Positions 10,476 through 23,339 are shown, counted from the stretch's first letter. The stretch: DNA of 64,000 nt from Baylisascaris procyonis (GCA_037389465.1 JAZARR010000229.1:1525501-1589500), one strand, 5' to 3'. A program made the numbers and translations. The notes: generated by a model not told the origin, from the sequence alone.

Positions 10476-10836
10476 AAATGAAGTGACGCCCATCTTAAGA
10501 CATCCTCGCAAATGTAAGCTTCGTTTAGACGCCTTCTAGAGGGGAATTGTAAGCGATGAACAGAACTAAATAATCGTCAAAAGTGGGCATAGAATTCAAC
10601 AATAAAATAATAAAACTGACGAAACGATGCAAGAATTCGTTCATTTATTTGTGCAAGAAGCAGTGAACAAATGCCATTGCATGCGATCTCACTATGATGG
10701 CGAGTAAAAGTTCATCGCTCGCTCTCCTTATTTGTTGAAGTGACCATTTGAAACGTTCATTCGTCTTCAGCATTATTTCATTACGCCGTTCAAATTCACC
10801 TTATGGGTGGAGAAGAAAATTCCTAACGTTACCTTT
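10476..10836. other. 3' flank, nothing recognised
   Basis: Sequence shared with the other copies. It contains AATAAAATAATAAA near 10601-10614, a possible polyadenylation region for the secreted-protein gene. The last bases (accttt, 10831-10836) look like the left target duplication of the next block. Confidence 0.35.
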
Positions 10837-12152
10837 TTACGCAACTACGCGCGAATAAGTGAACTTGAATGTTAAATAAAGCTGAGCTCCAGAGTTATTT
10901 ATTGTAGAAGTGAGTGGGTGATGGTGAAATCAAGGCAGATGGAGTTGGTGATATTGACTGATCGTGAAAGTGGATATGCACGTTGACTTGGGATAAAACG
11001 TCGTAAAAGCTTTTATGCATGTCGGATGAGTGCAAATGAACAAACGGAGTTGAGCTTGTTGACGGGTCACTCAGATATGTTTTTACACAAAAAGCGGACT
11101 GCACGTGCGAATGGCATAAAGAGGGCATGTTAGCGCTTTGTCTTCAACAAGCGCGTAAAGACGCGAAGTTAGCATAAAAACACCTTAAAAATTATTATGC
11201 TCGTCTAATTAGGGCAAATGGATATCATAAAAGTTGCTACGCACATCGAATTAGTGCACAAACAACTTCTGGGGTCAGCCAGAAAGAAAGGACGGGCCAT
11301 AAGTATCAGAAGGTATCAACGAAAAGGCTATATAAATGATCCCCAAAGTTTCGGCAACTATTATGTAGTGCGTTTCGTCGATTGAGACTGCGCCTTCAAT
11401 GGATTTTTTGTTTATATCTCCCTGTCATGTTGTAATTGTATACTAGCCCAGTGTTGTGATAAGCGCGTGTGTAATAAACATGCATGTTTTTTAAGTCGGA
11501 TTATAATATGGTGTGCTTCTCTGATAATTGTTTCTCTGTAGCGTTTTGATTGTTTTAACACGTAAATGAAGGTTTGTAAACGTAAATGTTTTAACACCCA
11601 AGTGTGAGGTATGGTTCGCACAGCAGTGGTAAGGTGCACAAGTCGACTGCACTAGCTGAATCTGATATTGGTATTATAAGACGAACCACCTCAACGTGAA
11701 GTATATATTTTTGGGTAACTGACGGAACCAAAAGGTGATCATTGGCGATAGATACAGCGTCAATAAAAGGAGTAGCGCAACAACTAGGCTAGTCGCAAAC
11801 GGGAGTTCAGTGGTCAGGAGCGTCGACTCCAGCGGTGATCGCGGTTGGATCAACGCCAGTAGGCAGAAAAGACAAAGCTACGGTGGATCAGGAGGACGCC
11901 ACACGTCAACTCGCAGCTGACTGAAGCAGACAGCAGAAAGCGAGCCGCAGTTCAGTCGAGAATGAACAACACAGGAGCACAGGCTCAATTTTTTATAGTA
12001 TTTTCTCGCTTTTGTTTATTTATATTGTTTGCTTACGAATCTTTGGGGACAAAGTATATCCCATCTTTTTATCGTTGACCACCTTCATACGTAATAATCA
12101 TAATACACCCTACCGAACAACTGGAGACGGTGAAAAGGTAGGTGGTCAACAC
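10837..12152. mobile_element. Copy-1-only insertion, unclassified
   Basis: About 1.3 kb absent from copies 2-4. The sequence accttt occurs at both edges (10831-10836 and 12153-12158) and once at the aligned empty site (gcctttc in the others), which fits a target duplication. No coding domain is visible. It holds a TATA-like ctatataaatg near 11329, and near its right end an 11-bp inverted repeat (12074-12084 with 12140-12150). It has no TG...CA ends and no terminal inverted repeats that I can see. A non-autonomous element or a solo fragment are both possible. Confidence 0.45.
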
Positions 12153-12158
12153 ACCTTT

Positions 12159-12740
12159 CATTGATGCATCTTAAGGAGGTCGACGCAGCGACTAATCGTT
12201 GTTGATTAACAAACATTACAGCTATGCAGTAACATCAAGGATCTTTATTTCAATAACCTATTAATTACAAAATCGAAGAGATATAATGGGTACTATTGCA
12301 TGAAATCATAGTTGAGAAAAGTGCCCGTTTGCAAACGGTAATTTAATTACCAATGGTGCTTCTGACTACAATAGCAGATTATTTTGGAGATCTTAGCGGG
12401 TCGCGTAAAGCGATTCAGAACGACAGAACTTACATCTGCGATGGCGTATATGATTGTTTATTACCTTAGATTGTGCGAGCATTCGAATCGTCATATTACT
12501 TGTTACGCTGTAGCATGTTCATTTGTTTTCAATATTTAAGCAACCTTCAATTCATAGGTCGGTATCCTGTAATATCCAAGCGATTACGGGACCGCTGCAT
12601 TATCAATTCACCAGTCGATATATCTGACGGATCACTTATATCAAATGGTGAAAAATTACATGGGTGCATTAATTCTAAGCTTAAAGCAATTAATATTGAA
12701 AGTGGGAGATAGCGTTATGATCGTATCGGCACGAACCGCC
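12159..12740. other. Shared spacer with a conserved minus ORF
   Basis: A minus-strand reading between about 12555 and 12690 (motifs LMH.CNFSPFDISDPS and STGELIM) is preserved with mostly conservative changes in all four copies (30924-31112, 43539-43727 and about 61855-61990 elsewhere). It could be a further exon or a fossil. No family recognised. Confidence 0.3.
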
Positions 12741-14185
12741 TTATTTTACATATTCCTTCAAGGCTTCATCCTCAACGTTTCTCAAAATTATCTTTCTTTT
12801 ATTGCATTGTATTCGTTTAAAATTGAGCCAAATAAATTCAAACTGTTTGTGTTTTAAACATTCCATAATGCCGTGAATTAATTCCAGGTTGTTCCCTGAA
12901 CTGATACTTTCTTATTGAATGGAAATTAATGATAGAAATTTTCGAAACTTGTCTTACTCATTCGCGATGTTTTTTCGATGAAATTGATCCTCTAAACATT
13001 CATAATGAGGATCAACGACAATATATGCTATAATTGCTTTTACGACAACAAACGACATAAATTTATTAAAAGTTTCAACCAGCTTTGTTTTGGCAATTAG
13101 AGGAATTTTATGTATCACATCCAATGTAGACATTTCAGTTGCAATTCATTTACATATGTCAATTAGCCATTCAATGATATAAGACTAAGCTTTAAACATA
13201 ATTCCTCAGTTTTTATTTCAGTGCCGATCGGTTCAGTCATAAAACTCGCCTCTATACTCTCATCTAACGAGCCAAATTCTTGATATACCTCTGTAACATT
13301 GCAAAAAGTAAACAAAAAATAAAAATAAATTAGTACAGTAGAGTTCTACATTACTATTATAAGATATACTAGAATATAACAGGATATTATATGATAAATA
13401 TTATTATTACAGTCGGAAAAGAAAAAAACTGTAATACAGCAACAGAGAGTCTATTATGAGAATCACTAGAGTGGCTATCCAAGAGTTGATTTAAATCGGT
13501 ATATAAATAAAAAAGTGGTTACAAAGCAGTCACGACTACATAATGAGTGTAAGTTTTATAGGTGAAGTTGAACAATTTCAGTAGTAAAATGGTGACAATG
13601 AATACCTGGAAGTTATCATTCCTATAAAGTCCGGAAGTTTTTCCGCAAATCTGGAAGATTATTCAGCTATAAGAAGGAGATAGGGCACATAGTGTGTCGG
13701 TTTACATTATTCCACAATCACACTGTCATTATATCAACAAGACATTATAGCATCCTAGTAATTTTCAGATACAATAAAACCTTTTTGAGGACGACAAGAA
13801 TGCATTCAAAGTTTCACCAAATGCAATGTTAAACTTATCCATAGAGGGTTGTCTCTCAAATAGCTAATGTAAAAAGATGCCTGCTGACTAGTCCAACAGG
13901 CATGTACAAGTTCGAAGATATTGTAAGGTCGCAAAGGTCAGTCACAATTAGACATCGATATTGGTGAAATAACGTTGCAGACAGAATGGATCGGCGATGT
14001 TGATAAGGGAAATGCGACTCACCTTTTGAAAGGGTACATATTTTGCCTTCAGCATTAGATATCTAAATATCATAAGTTTGTTATGGCATTCGAACGGATT
14101 TTAGTGATTTGAAAAAACAAGAATATAGTTCTATTCGTAGGATTGACCGCATCGAAATGAATCAGAGGATGACATCAAAGTGCAA
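12741..14185 (-). pseudogene. Decayed split gene of unknown family, copy 1
   Basis: Several minus-strand stretches read strongly protein-like. In order: 14185-14081 (FDVIL then FISMRS, interrupted by TGA at 14162-14164); about 14095-13960 (KLMIFRYLMLKAKYVPFQK); 13937-13806 (RPYNIFELVHACW); 13290-13163 (EPIGTEIKTEEL); 13184-12958 (YIIEWLIDICK, TGA at 13146-13148, then AYIVVDPHYECLEDQFHRK); and 12842-12741 (NEY, VEDEALKEYVK). The last junction has a GTAAGA donor and an acceptor with matching phase. In this copy a 5-bp insertion breaks the final exon. Two stops and several frame changes say pseudogene. I cannot name the family. Confidence 0.5.
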
Positions 14186-14644
14186 CTAGATATTTACTGA
14201 TTTCAAAATATGCTTCTGAATGCACCTGATCTTCAGGGGAAAATCAAAATTCCGTCCTTGAAAGACGAACGTTTATGCCGCTAACGTAGGATTCTACACA
14301 AAATTGTGACTTTTTTAAATTAAAAAATGACTTATTTCATGAATCCAAATTGCTAACACGTAATTACTTAATTCAGCGAGTAAATACTGAGTTCGTCTTT
14401 ATTTTTCAACAATTTAACGTGAATAAGATGACAATTTTCACAACACTTATCGGCTGAATTAATATACCCATTGGCTATCGAACAGGTTTATAAATAACAG
14501 GAACAAGTGAGTGCTTCCAAAGACAACAATGTCTTAGGATTTTTTTCTTCCCGCAATTTTTTTAAATTGTGCGTCAGTTTTAAAAGTTAAAATTCCACCT
14601 TCGAATGCACAATATATAGATTATAGACACGTATTTATATCAAA

Positions 14645-16827
14645 CTATGATCTATAACAATATAAAAGAAGAGATAACCTTTCATCATGGATTGTGTTGA
14701 TGACGAAACGTCTGAAAGTTTCTTTCTGCTCGGCGTTTGGCCAATGAATTTCCATATTCCACTGACACACAGTTATATTGTTATCATCAAGCAAATTACC
14801 CCGCTCGAGAAGGGGCAAAATATCAAACTAAACAATATTTACTAAGTAGCCAACATATGTTCTCACAAATCCCACAATTACGAAAGGCGAAATGTGCAAT
14901 ACCGCCATCATCCGTTCATTTCTTGTCTATCGGAACAGCGAACAATCACTGATTGCATCTTCCTTAAAGTGCTTTCCTACATTGTGACTTTTATTTTACT
15001 CTAATAAGCTCATCTCACGCTTAGTTTATTTCATAGCGCGAATGGTCCACCAACCAACGAATGGGAGGGATAAAGGAAATGGAATGGAGTATGTGAGAAA
15101 TTCAACAATTAATTCTAATCGCTTTGGGTGTGCCATATTGCTCAAAGCCGAACGCTCATTACATCGACTGAAATTATTAAGTACGCGGAAGGAACGAAAC
15201 AATAGCGAAGCGGGATTTACTCCTATCTATTCCTTTCGCACATTCGAAGAAGCAGATCCTTTCCAAAAGATAGCTCTCACTTCAATCGGAGCTGAAATCT
15301 ACTGTTGTTTCCAACACAGCTGATCCCCACCACGGCAACAGTGCCACAGCAGCCAAGAAATAAGCTATTCAAAAAAGAGGTTATATATTGTTCAGGAATA
15401 GCAAGCCTATGTTTCCTTTGTATAATCTATCAGTATGCTCACTCTGTATAGCCAGTACCACTTCATATTTTTTGACAACATATTTTTGTATTTCCAAAAA
15501 TTAGCTTGAGCACAACCCACATCGTACACAAGCATTACCTAAACGCTATCGAAAGCATGCCTTCGTCCTACTTCTTCCATATTCACAATTGCTTTACGTC
15601 AATGAATAAGCAAACGCTCACCTCTCTGCCTTCGATATCCATAATCAGAACATCGATAGGCGATTGTATCCCCGCGTAATGCCTCAAAAATCGTACGATA
15701 TCAATGTGTTGTACAAACTCATCTCTATAAATACCACCATATTCATCTGAATAATTTATATTAAAAAAAACAAGTGAAGTACCCCTTAGTAAATAAATGT
15801 TTGGTCGCAGTATTCTCTAATTTTAATAATTGAGATTAAATGAGGCGAACGCTAACGGAGAAAGGGACGATGATGATAAATGAGGGATCACGAAATGTAA
15901 CATTTACAGAGTGCAACTAAAATATTGCAGTGGATATGTTCGCATTGCAGTTATTAATAAATTTATAGCCTAGTTGATAGGCTGTAATGCCTCCAAATAT
16001 TCTTAATAAAAAAGTAAAGTAGCACGCAGTTATTTCTAAATAAAAGATAAAGCCAAATAAGCTTATGCAAGAAACTGACTGTGATCACTTAAAGTGGAGG
16101 GTCGAATTTCATTCGACCGCTTGCATTATGCTGACGTTTCACCCATCTTTCGAAGTTATACAAAGCGGAAACCAAATTTGATCATCAATAGGGCCATCCT
16201 CTCCAATAAGCCGTGCTTCGGCTACAAAAGTTACTAATTTCTTATACCTGGCCAAAAAAACCGGCACTGAAGTCAACTCATATTGTACTTACGTTCCCAA
16301 ACAAATGCAGTGTCGTTGCGAGAAATGCTGCCAACTGCAAACGGAAAGAATCGACCGCCGAACGACTCGAAGAGCTCCTTGTTGATTGGCGCGACTGGAT
16401 CTGCCCCGTAGAAAGTGCATATTTGCGGAAGCAAACTTTGAAGCTTCTTCTCTACGGAGATGTCGCGTCCGATACCTAGTGATACGATGTTACATGAATC
16501 ACCTGCCTGAAATAGCTCATCCTATTCTTGAAGCTTTCAACTTGCTCGTTAATCACGGACATTATCTTCTATGCAAATCTCCACTACTTCTGGCATCTCT
16601 AACAGCTTACAAAATTCTGATTGTCTATTGAATAAAACAAAAGACGGAATATAGTTTTCGCTAGTCATACGGCATTGATGTTTTTTATAATGAACTGCTC
16701 ATCGATATTCACCTTTATAGTCCCAGTCGGTAGAGCAGCGTATTTGCTATCGTCATAATTGGTTAACGCAATCAACGAGAGTCGATTGAAGTCGATGAAC
16801 ATATTCTCGCATGAAGTGACCGCTTGG
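14645..16827 (-). CDS. FkbM-like methyltransferase gene, copy 1
   Basis: Split gene; exons in coding order are 16827-16713, 16506-16293, 15746-15622 and 14827-14645. All three junctions have GT/AG signals (donors GTGAAT, GTAAGT, GTGAGC; acceptors TTTCAG, TTCAG, TTTAG) and matching phase, giving about 211 codons to TAG at 14645-14647. Conserved features are CNIVSLGIGRD, FYGADP, FFPFAVG, then MDIEGRE, and CQWNMEIHWP, the signature order of the nematode FkbM-type SAM-dependent methyltransferase family (Methyltransf_21). The N-terminal exon(s), probably with a signal anchor, are not found, and the first listed exon is less certain. The substrate is unknown. Exon lengths are identical in copies 2 and 3. 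Confidence 0.72.
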
Positions 16828-17689
16828 CTGAATAGTAACCAATACTAAAATATGTTACCATTTTGCATCGCTCAAAATGCGCACCGAGAGCAGTACTCAT
16901 GGATGAAAAAAAAAACATGTCAAAGAGGTTGCGTCATCGAAAGGGAAGGACGCCTTCAAAAAAAATGGTACAGTTAGGAGACAATTTTTTGGCGTTCTGT
17001 GGATTTATCTGACGATCATGTGTAACGGTCCTTTATGCCATCAGTAAGTATCTTTTTTTTCTCACCAAAAAGAAGGTTGTCACTGCCGAGCATCGTATAG
17101 CACACAACAGAGCAATGCGTTATCATAGCACGCCTCTTTGTTATAAATGATGGATTGCGCATTTGCAGCACTCAAATGTTATAACAGCAACACCGTTTGA
17201 TATCACGTTTGACTTGTGTGCTTCTATAATTGATTTCGCTATTAAGTTCATCAACAACACTTCTAGCTTATTATGATTTCACATATTAGATCGAACTATC
17301 CCGTTTTTCCTGTTGCATATATCTACTCAAGCATAGGGGAAATACCGTACCTTTTCCGCAGGCATTTTCGCGAATCGATTATGAATGCATTTTTTATAGC
17401 GAAGTATGCTGTGAGTAGGCACCTGTAATGATTTATTCAATAGAGAACGTAAAATAGATGAAGTGAATTTGCGAAGATGTCGTTGAAAAAAAAGGTGAAA
17501 ATAATTGAATGGAAAACAGAAAGAGTTTAGTTTTGTTCTCACACGGAGCAGATTACCCAAAATTGCGAATGATGCCGAATGGATTGGAAAAACAACGCAT
17601 TGAAATCAGGTTATCCAGGGAACGGGAAGGGATAAGCCTCCCTTTATCTAATGCATGAGGTGGTAGGGTTACATCGCAGCCATCTATGC

Positions 17690-17820
17690 CACACACAAAC
17701 AGAAATGAACACCACAAACCGATGCCACACACAGATACAGACACAGACATACACGCCCACAAGCTCATCCCACACACGCGCACACGCATGCACGCACATA
17801 CGCACACACGCACACACCGA
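17690..17820. repeat. CA-rich microsatellite
   Basis: A (CA)n/(CACG)n-rich tract, repeated with small length changes at 36073-36204 and 48686-48816. It opens spurious His/Thr-rich frames on + and Val/Cys-rich frames on -. Confidence 0.85.
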
Positions 17821-17886
17821 ATCGAGAAAGGGGAGGCCTCCTCCCCCTCTTTATGCGACATGCAAACAGAAAGATACACCAAATGA

Positions 17887-17912
17887 TGACCCCGACACGG
17901 AATCGAACCCCC
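17887..17912 (-). ncRNA. tRNA-like 3' end / B box (possible SINE)
   Basis: On the minus strand GGTTCGATTCC (17899-17909) is a perfect Pol III B box, and it is followed by CGTGTCGGGGTCA, like a tRNA 3' end. No A box or cloverleaf is found upstream, so it is not a tRNA gene. It may be the head of a tRNA-derived SINE. Same motif at 36286-36296 and 48898-48908. Confidence 0.3.
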
Positions 17913-18173
17913 TCCTCTGGATCTATCTTTTATCTCATGCTCCAACTTGGAAATATGTATACTTGTTCAACTCCATTCATTGAGATTTTCGAAGTGCCGA
18001 AGCCGCTAATTATGAAAAATGGCGTATGTTTATACTTTTCACCCACTAACATTACACCTACCCCCAAAGTGTCACTCTGGAGAGCTCAAACTGATCATCC
18101 GTTTGATGAAGAAATCCCCCCTCCGTCAATTCGTTCGTCAGATAACGCTGATCAAACGCCTTCGGTAACATAG

Positions 18174-18473
18174 TGAAGCGGCTCGAAGGTATAGAAATCG
18201 GCAGAAATTATGAATATAATATTTATTTGTTGTTCAAAGCTTCGTTCCAATAATTTCCCTTTTCGAACAAAACAAATAAAAGAATTTGAATTATCGCATA
18301 TATTTCAATTCTATCAATGAAATAAACAATTTAAGAAATAAACATCAGTGCTAAAATATTATAAAATCAACCTCAGAGGAGGAAGATGATGCATTTCCAT
18401 TGTGTAATGGTGGTTGAAAATAGACAATGCAAATACAAAATAAGAAGCATATGAAGAAAACCGCCAGTCGAAA
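18174..18473. other. Unit end, AT-rich
   Basis: No gene. Several AATAAA motifs near 18276, 18320 and 18339 could serve as polyadenylation signals for a + strand transcript. Equivalent stretches are at 36554-36858 and 49164-49468. Confidence 0.4.
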
Positions 18474-21400
18474 TATTCCAAATCGCATCATTTTTGCAGT
18501 GCTGAAAAATTTCCTTAGACGATGAATATTTTCTTCGATATTACTTTGCTGTAAATGGAAAAATCTCTGGAGTAATTATTGTTCAGTAGAAAATAGCTCA
18601 AAAGAGATCTAGATGACTAAAACACACAACGACCTGCACTCCCATCTACGAGAATCTGTGCACGAACACAATTCGATGTAATTGTCGACGAAATAAGAAA
18701 AGAAACGTTGAAGGAAAAAAATCCGAGGTGAAGGCGAAACTCGTTCGCCAACAAACGATTTGAAAAAAACCTGGATAAAGATAGATGGAAAAAAGCAACA
18801 CAGATTTGAAACCTTTCAAATGATATTCGAAGTGAAACCTTGAAACATCGTTTGTAGTGTTTTGATCTATTTCCTGAACTTTTTGACTTATTTCTGAAAA
18901 ACATTTTTTTACTTTCATAAACATCTTGTGGAAAATGAGTTCGCGAGTTTTTGTCGATTTTTTTATCACTTGTCAAGTTTTTTGCATTTCGGAACGAAAT
19001 CAGAATGTTCTGTTGTATTTCACTTTTCGAAAAAACGAATTTCATACTCACTGCGGGATGATCAAGCGCTCGAAAATGATTCCGACAATAACAAACTATA
19101 CAATGTTTTCATGTAATGGATTCAAGACTTTTTCTGACTTAATAAGTAAAAGTGAACAGCAAAATTGTACCATTGATTGAAGACAATGCTGCAAACGCGG
19201 TAAGGTGAATAATATTACTTTGCAAAGTATAGTCGAAGATGAGATTGATAAATAAGAAGGAAAAGAATATAAAATATGAAATATTTTGATGGTAAAAGTC
19301 GGAAGCAGTGGTAATTAGAGCTTTGAGAATTTTTAAGGTCTACTTGTACATTTGATTTCCTTCTATAAGGCTATAACGTCTAATAAAGCCTATCTGCATA
19401 TTTGTTTCATGTTCATAAGACCATAAATTTTAATGAAAGTCTACATACACATTTGTTTTCCTCTAAAACCTTTATAAAACTTTAAAAAATTGAAGAAACT
19501 CGAGTTGGTCTGCCTGATGATCCCTAGGCTGTCTCTTCAAACACAGCTCGATGTATTAACAAAGAAAGTGCTTAACTAGTTAGTACGCTTATGGTTTTTC
19601 TTGTTTACATTTTAATTCTCGTTGTAATATTATTTAACTTTTAACCAATGGTGCATTGCAATATTCATTCTTATTCTTGTTTCACCATCATTCAACAGTC
19701 GGCATCGTTATTTTGAATACCGTGCGCGTTTAGTTGCTTTCTCTATGATATACAAGTTTGCTCGTTGCATTTATAGACATTCATTTAGTTGTGTTAGTTT
19801 GTCGGCAGCTTATCAACTTCGTTGTATTTTGTCAAACCCTTTAATTTCCCAGACAAACAAACGCTTCAATTTTTTTCTTTAATGTCAAAGAACCTTGCTT
19901 CGATTTATAACCTTTCTTTGGGTAACTTCCATTCGGGCAACTATATTTGTGGACCAATCTTGTCAGAGATAGTTTTTGGCTACCTCGATCTCGTCAGCTG
20001 TAATTTCTTGGCTTTCCCAAACGTGTTAGGGGTAGTTTTTTGGCCATCTCGAAAGCAGAATAGGGGCAACCCAATGTTGCACTATGGCGTTAGCGTTAAG
20101 CGGCACTTGACTATGGAAAACAGTATGATCATCTTCCACTATAATATGGTGGACTTTTGAGCACCGTTTATTCACATCTGTTCGGTGGATCTAAATTTCA
20201 AGGGACATCAGTCACGAAATCAGTACTAATGACGTAAACGTTGCAGAAAGTCCCTACCAATAATTAAAGGATGACTGTCAAAAGCTCTTTTAACTGGAGA
20301 TTGAAGATTTGAAATAGCAACTGAATAGCTTGAAGGAAGGGGTCGATGATCATGAAGCAAGAATTAACGGTAAAAGTAATCGCATTGAAACAAATCAGCG
20401 CATCCTAAGAGAGGTAAAGTTCATGTCTATGGCTTAGAGTACGCAAGATGCAAGTTCGCCATAAGCAACCAGGATGGATCCATTGGATTCGAGGTTACAA
20501 CGCCGAGACAGCTTTAATCAATTGTTGAGCGATAGCTTCTTTACTAACAAGGTTATGCGTTTCGTTCTGACGATGGCTCGCGTATAACTCAGGTGCACAC
20601 GTCAACGGATAGCGGCCGAAGCATGGCCACTTTTGTTCTCATAGTTAACCTATTCGAGTCTTAGCTCTTTCATTCTTAACAATTATCTATTCTCTTAACA
20701 GTCTTCTGTTCCGTCTCTACTCATACCCGCGTAATGTTTGCTTTTGCCTTAAAAAATTTTTTTCCTTGCTTGATTCAGTTTTCCCAGAGCGCCATATTCA
20801 TCTGGGTCTATACTAACGTTATGCAGATAAAGAAGTTTACGTCAGTATTATCTTAGTACAACACTTTTACCGCTTTTGATTTATGGACTATATTTCCTTT
20901 ATAAAACTTTCAAAAAACGCAAAAAACGTAAATGAACTACCCTATCAAAGTGTCAGTGGGTCATCAAAGCAGCCTAGCTATACTTGTGCAGTTTGCATGT
21001 TTTGAGGACCTGAAGACTTTTAACAAAGCGAAATACAAAATCAATAAATCTTACGCGCCACACGACAAGCGTACACAAAATAGAAACGACCCCAGTCTAA
21101 CACAGTCTAGTATCTACAACAAAGGAATTGTAACTGCATAAAAACTTCGTTCACGGAACATAGCTGCAATCCCTGTTGAGGACAGAATACCTATAGGTGT
21201 ACATCCAAACGATACGTGGCATAGGTTTGAGGACGAACGTATGAAGGAAATGTTGCAATAAATTTCTTCCGATTCTATATGCTTGTATTGTTCAACGTTG
21301 TATTGTTCAACAGCCAATTGACTTTATGAATTTGTCCGTATTTTGTTCTCCAGGCGTTTTGAGTTGAAAACCTTCTGGACTGGTTTTGACTTAATGTACC

Positions 21401-22654
21401 TTTTTATTTGTTTAGGGGTTTAAAAGTCTCAAATCGTACTATATCGCATTGCAGTTTGTTTTCTGTGTCTTTGTTTTTATAGACTTCCTTCGCTATATGC
21501 GTGTTTCTTGTGAAGACCTTTTATTTATTCCATCCGCCCTTTTGTTCTGCCATCTATCTCATATTTTTCTGCATTTTAAATATATCTTTTATTCTTTAAT
21601 AGTATTCATCGCCAGATTACCCAACGTTTATACCGCCGATATGCGTGTAATAGTCAGATTCCACAATAGCGTAAGTTTTACACAGCTAGGATTCTGCTAA
21701 TAATTCATTATCGTTCTCATTAGACAACGTCCACATTTGACAATATTCACATATATCGTTATGGATGCGCCACACAACGTTTTGCGTCCACTGTTCCAAA
21801 TAGGATTACGGTGTGGCTTTATCTAAATAACCTATAATAGTAGCACTAGCATCAACACAACCTCTTGCAGCCAACAATTCGGGCAACCGTTTGCTCTGCC
21901 ATGTCGACGCAGGCTGCATGGTGTCTTTGACACCCCTTGCACGACAAACACATGTATCACTACGTTGTGATGAACGACCGCGCTACGACTCAATTTGCAT
22001 ATGTCTACCTCAGTGATAACTGTTCTTTTCTGCTCTATTACATTGCACCTTTTTTCTGGTAGTCTGGTTGCGTGTTTAAAACCTGTTTGCTGTTATGTGC
22101 GTTATTCGGATATCTCGATGGTTTTTGTGTCCCTGAGTCTAGTCAACGGGTCTAGTTAATCAGCTCGTTTCGCTCAGCGGTCCCAATCAGTCATCAATAA
22201 ATGTCCAAATGTTCGTCTCGCCTCGTCCGCACGGCAGCAACACAACATGCTACCTTCTTTTAAAGTAATTTAACCCATGATAGGGTCGCCACTTTAACAA
22301 CGGAGGCATAGCGCGGCATATCTCCTGCGCCCTGAGGCTTCTCAAGCACTAGCGATCAATCCTCTATTCGTTTCGCAACGGACGGAGGATGCATCACATA
22401 ATACAACACCAGTCTGGTATCTGATGAAAAATAACGTGACATATCAACTCTCAAGTGTTTGTAAAGAAGATGACCTCAGCAACACAGTAGTTACTTCAGC
22501 TTGTGGAAAAAATGCAAATGTTGCAATATGACTGAACGCAGTGAATGAATAACATCAAGTATTGCCTGGAAAAAATTTCCGTGGAAAAATAATTACGGGT
22601 TATCAGATCGTAACACCAAGGGCATAGTTTATTGCTTATGTCGTTACATGTGTT
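18474..22654. other. Copy 2 of the relic-rich part of the unit
   Basis: Homologous to 1-3891. It contains the degenerate 50-bp repeats, the 112-codon frame (19822-20160), the decayed ORF (20932-21261) and T-rich sequence. It keeps the block of about 300 bp (about 21905-22245) missing from copy 1. No intact gene. Confidence 0.5.
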
Positions 22655-22807
22655 ATGTACAGTATATATGGGACAAACGTCTAGGATCATGCAACATGTG
22701 TTCGCGAACATTTATACAAAATAAGTAAAGGGAACATATATAATTATCTTTACAAGCATTTCCAACAAGGCGACCACGGTATACAAAACGTTAAAGTACA
22801 TATATTG

Positions 22808-23257
22808 TGTCGAAATTAGTGTTGATGGTGGTGTACTAATGCGGGGAGTTGGATCGGCTAATGGGACGTAGTCGAGTAGGAATGTCGAAGCCTTACGGGG
22901 GGAATGCACTGAGGCTTCGATCGGGTACGAATAGGGTATGTTGGAATACGGGAAGCGTGAAGGTGTGAAGGCGTGAATGAATGGATGAATGGCTCCAATG
23001 AATGAATGCTTCGCTGTTTACATCTCAATATATGTAGTGAAGTTATCGTCTCGTCATCGTCTGCGTCTCCGCACGAGATGTCCGGTCCATTAACGGTTTG
23101 CTTTGATTTGAATAGGTTCTGCCGCCGTATCGCGTGGGACGATCTGAGTGGATCCATTAGCCTTCGTTTTTTCGAATTTTGAATATGCAGCGAGCGTCAC
23201 CTTCTTCGCCCCTTTTTTCACTCGATTTGCTGATGCACTCGTCCATCGAGTGCAACA
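22808..23257 (-). repeat. 3' LTR of BEL element 1
   Basis: 450 bp, identical by eye to 28111-28560. The purine-rich AGGCGGGAG (minus strand, 23258-23266) adjoins it as the polypurine tract. Confidence 0.93.
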
Positions 23258-23339
23258 CTCCCGCCTGACGAAAAAGAAAAGGAAATTGCACCTAAAATAA
23301 AATAAATATACAATATTGCAATAAATTTGGCCGAAGATC

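Larger units (their letters stand above)
16899..18173 (+). pseudogene. Candidate split gene with CA repeat, copy 1
   Basis: Homologue of the better-preserved reading in copy 3 (47900-49163). Here the A-run after the start (10 A versus 8) shifts the frame of exon 1 (16899-17043). A C-run near 18115 (one extra C) shifts the last segment. Either real decay or homopolymer errors would give this pattern. Confidence 0.25.
1..18473. repeat. Tandem unit copy 1
   Basis: First copy of a direct tandem repeat. The opening bases (tattccaaatcgc) recur at 18474, 36859 and 49469. Without the Ty3-like element and a private block of about 1.3 kb it would be about 12.35 kb. Its first 1.7 kb and its part from about 12.9 kb to the end are almost identical to copies 2 and 3. 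The middle (about 3.4-12.3 kb) is clearly more diverged and lacks about 300 bp that the other copies hold near 21905-22245. Confidence 0.95.

Noticed and set aside
14023..14095. Clean exon ending at a GTGAGT donor in the decayed gene
   Set aside because: The frame continues protein-like beyond the donor (VSRISLINIADPF), and no AG acceptor follows at a sensible distance. The exon borders there are left open.
15042..15323. 93-codon + frame as a gene
   Set aside because: It lies inside an intron of the minus-strand methyltransferase gene, has no motif, and is kept only because the units are near-identical.
17686..17886. His/Thr-rich + frames and Val/Cys-rich - frames over the CA tract
   Set aside because: They are products of the dinucleotide repeat read in different frames.
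17887..17960. A tRNA gene on the minus strand
   Set aside because: The B box and 3' end are present, but no D arm, anticodon arm or T-stem pairing can be built.
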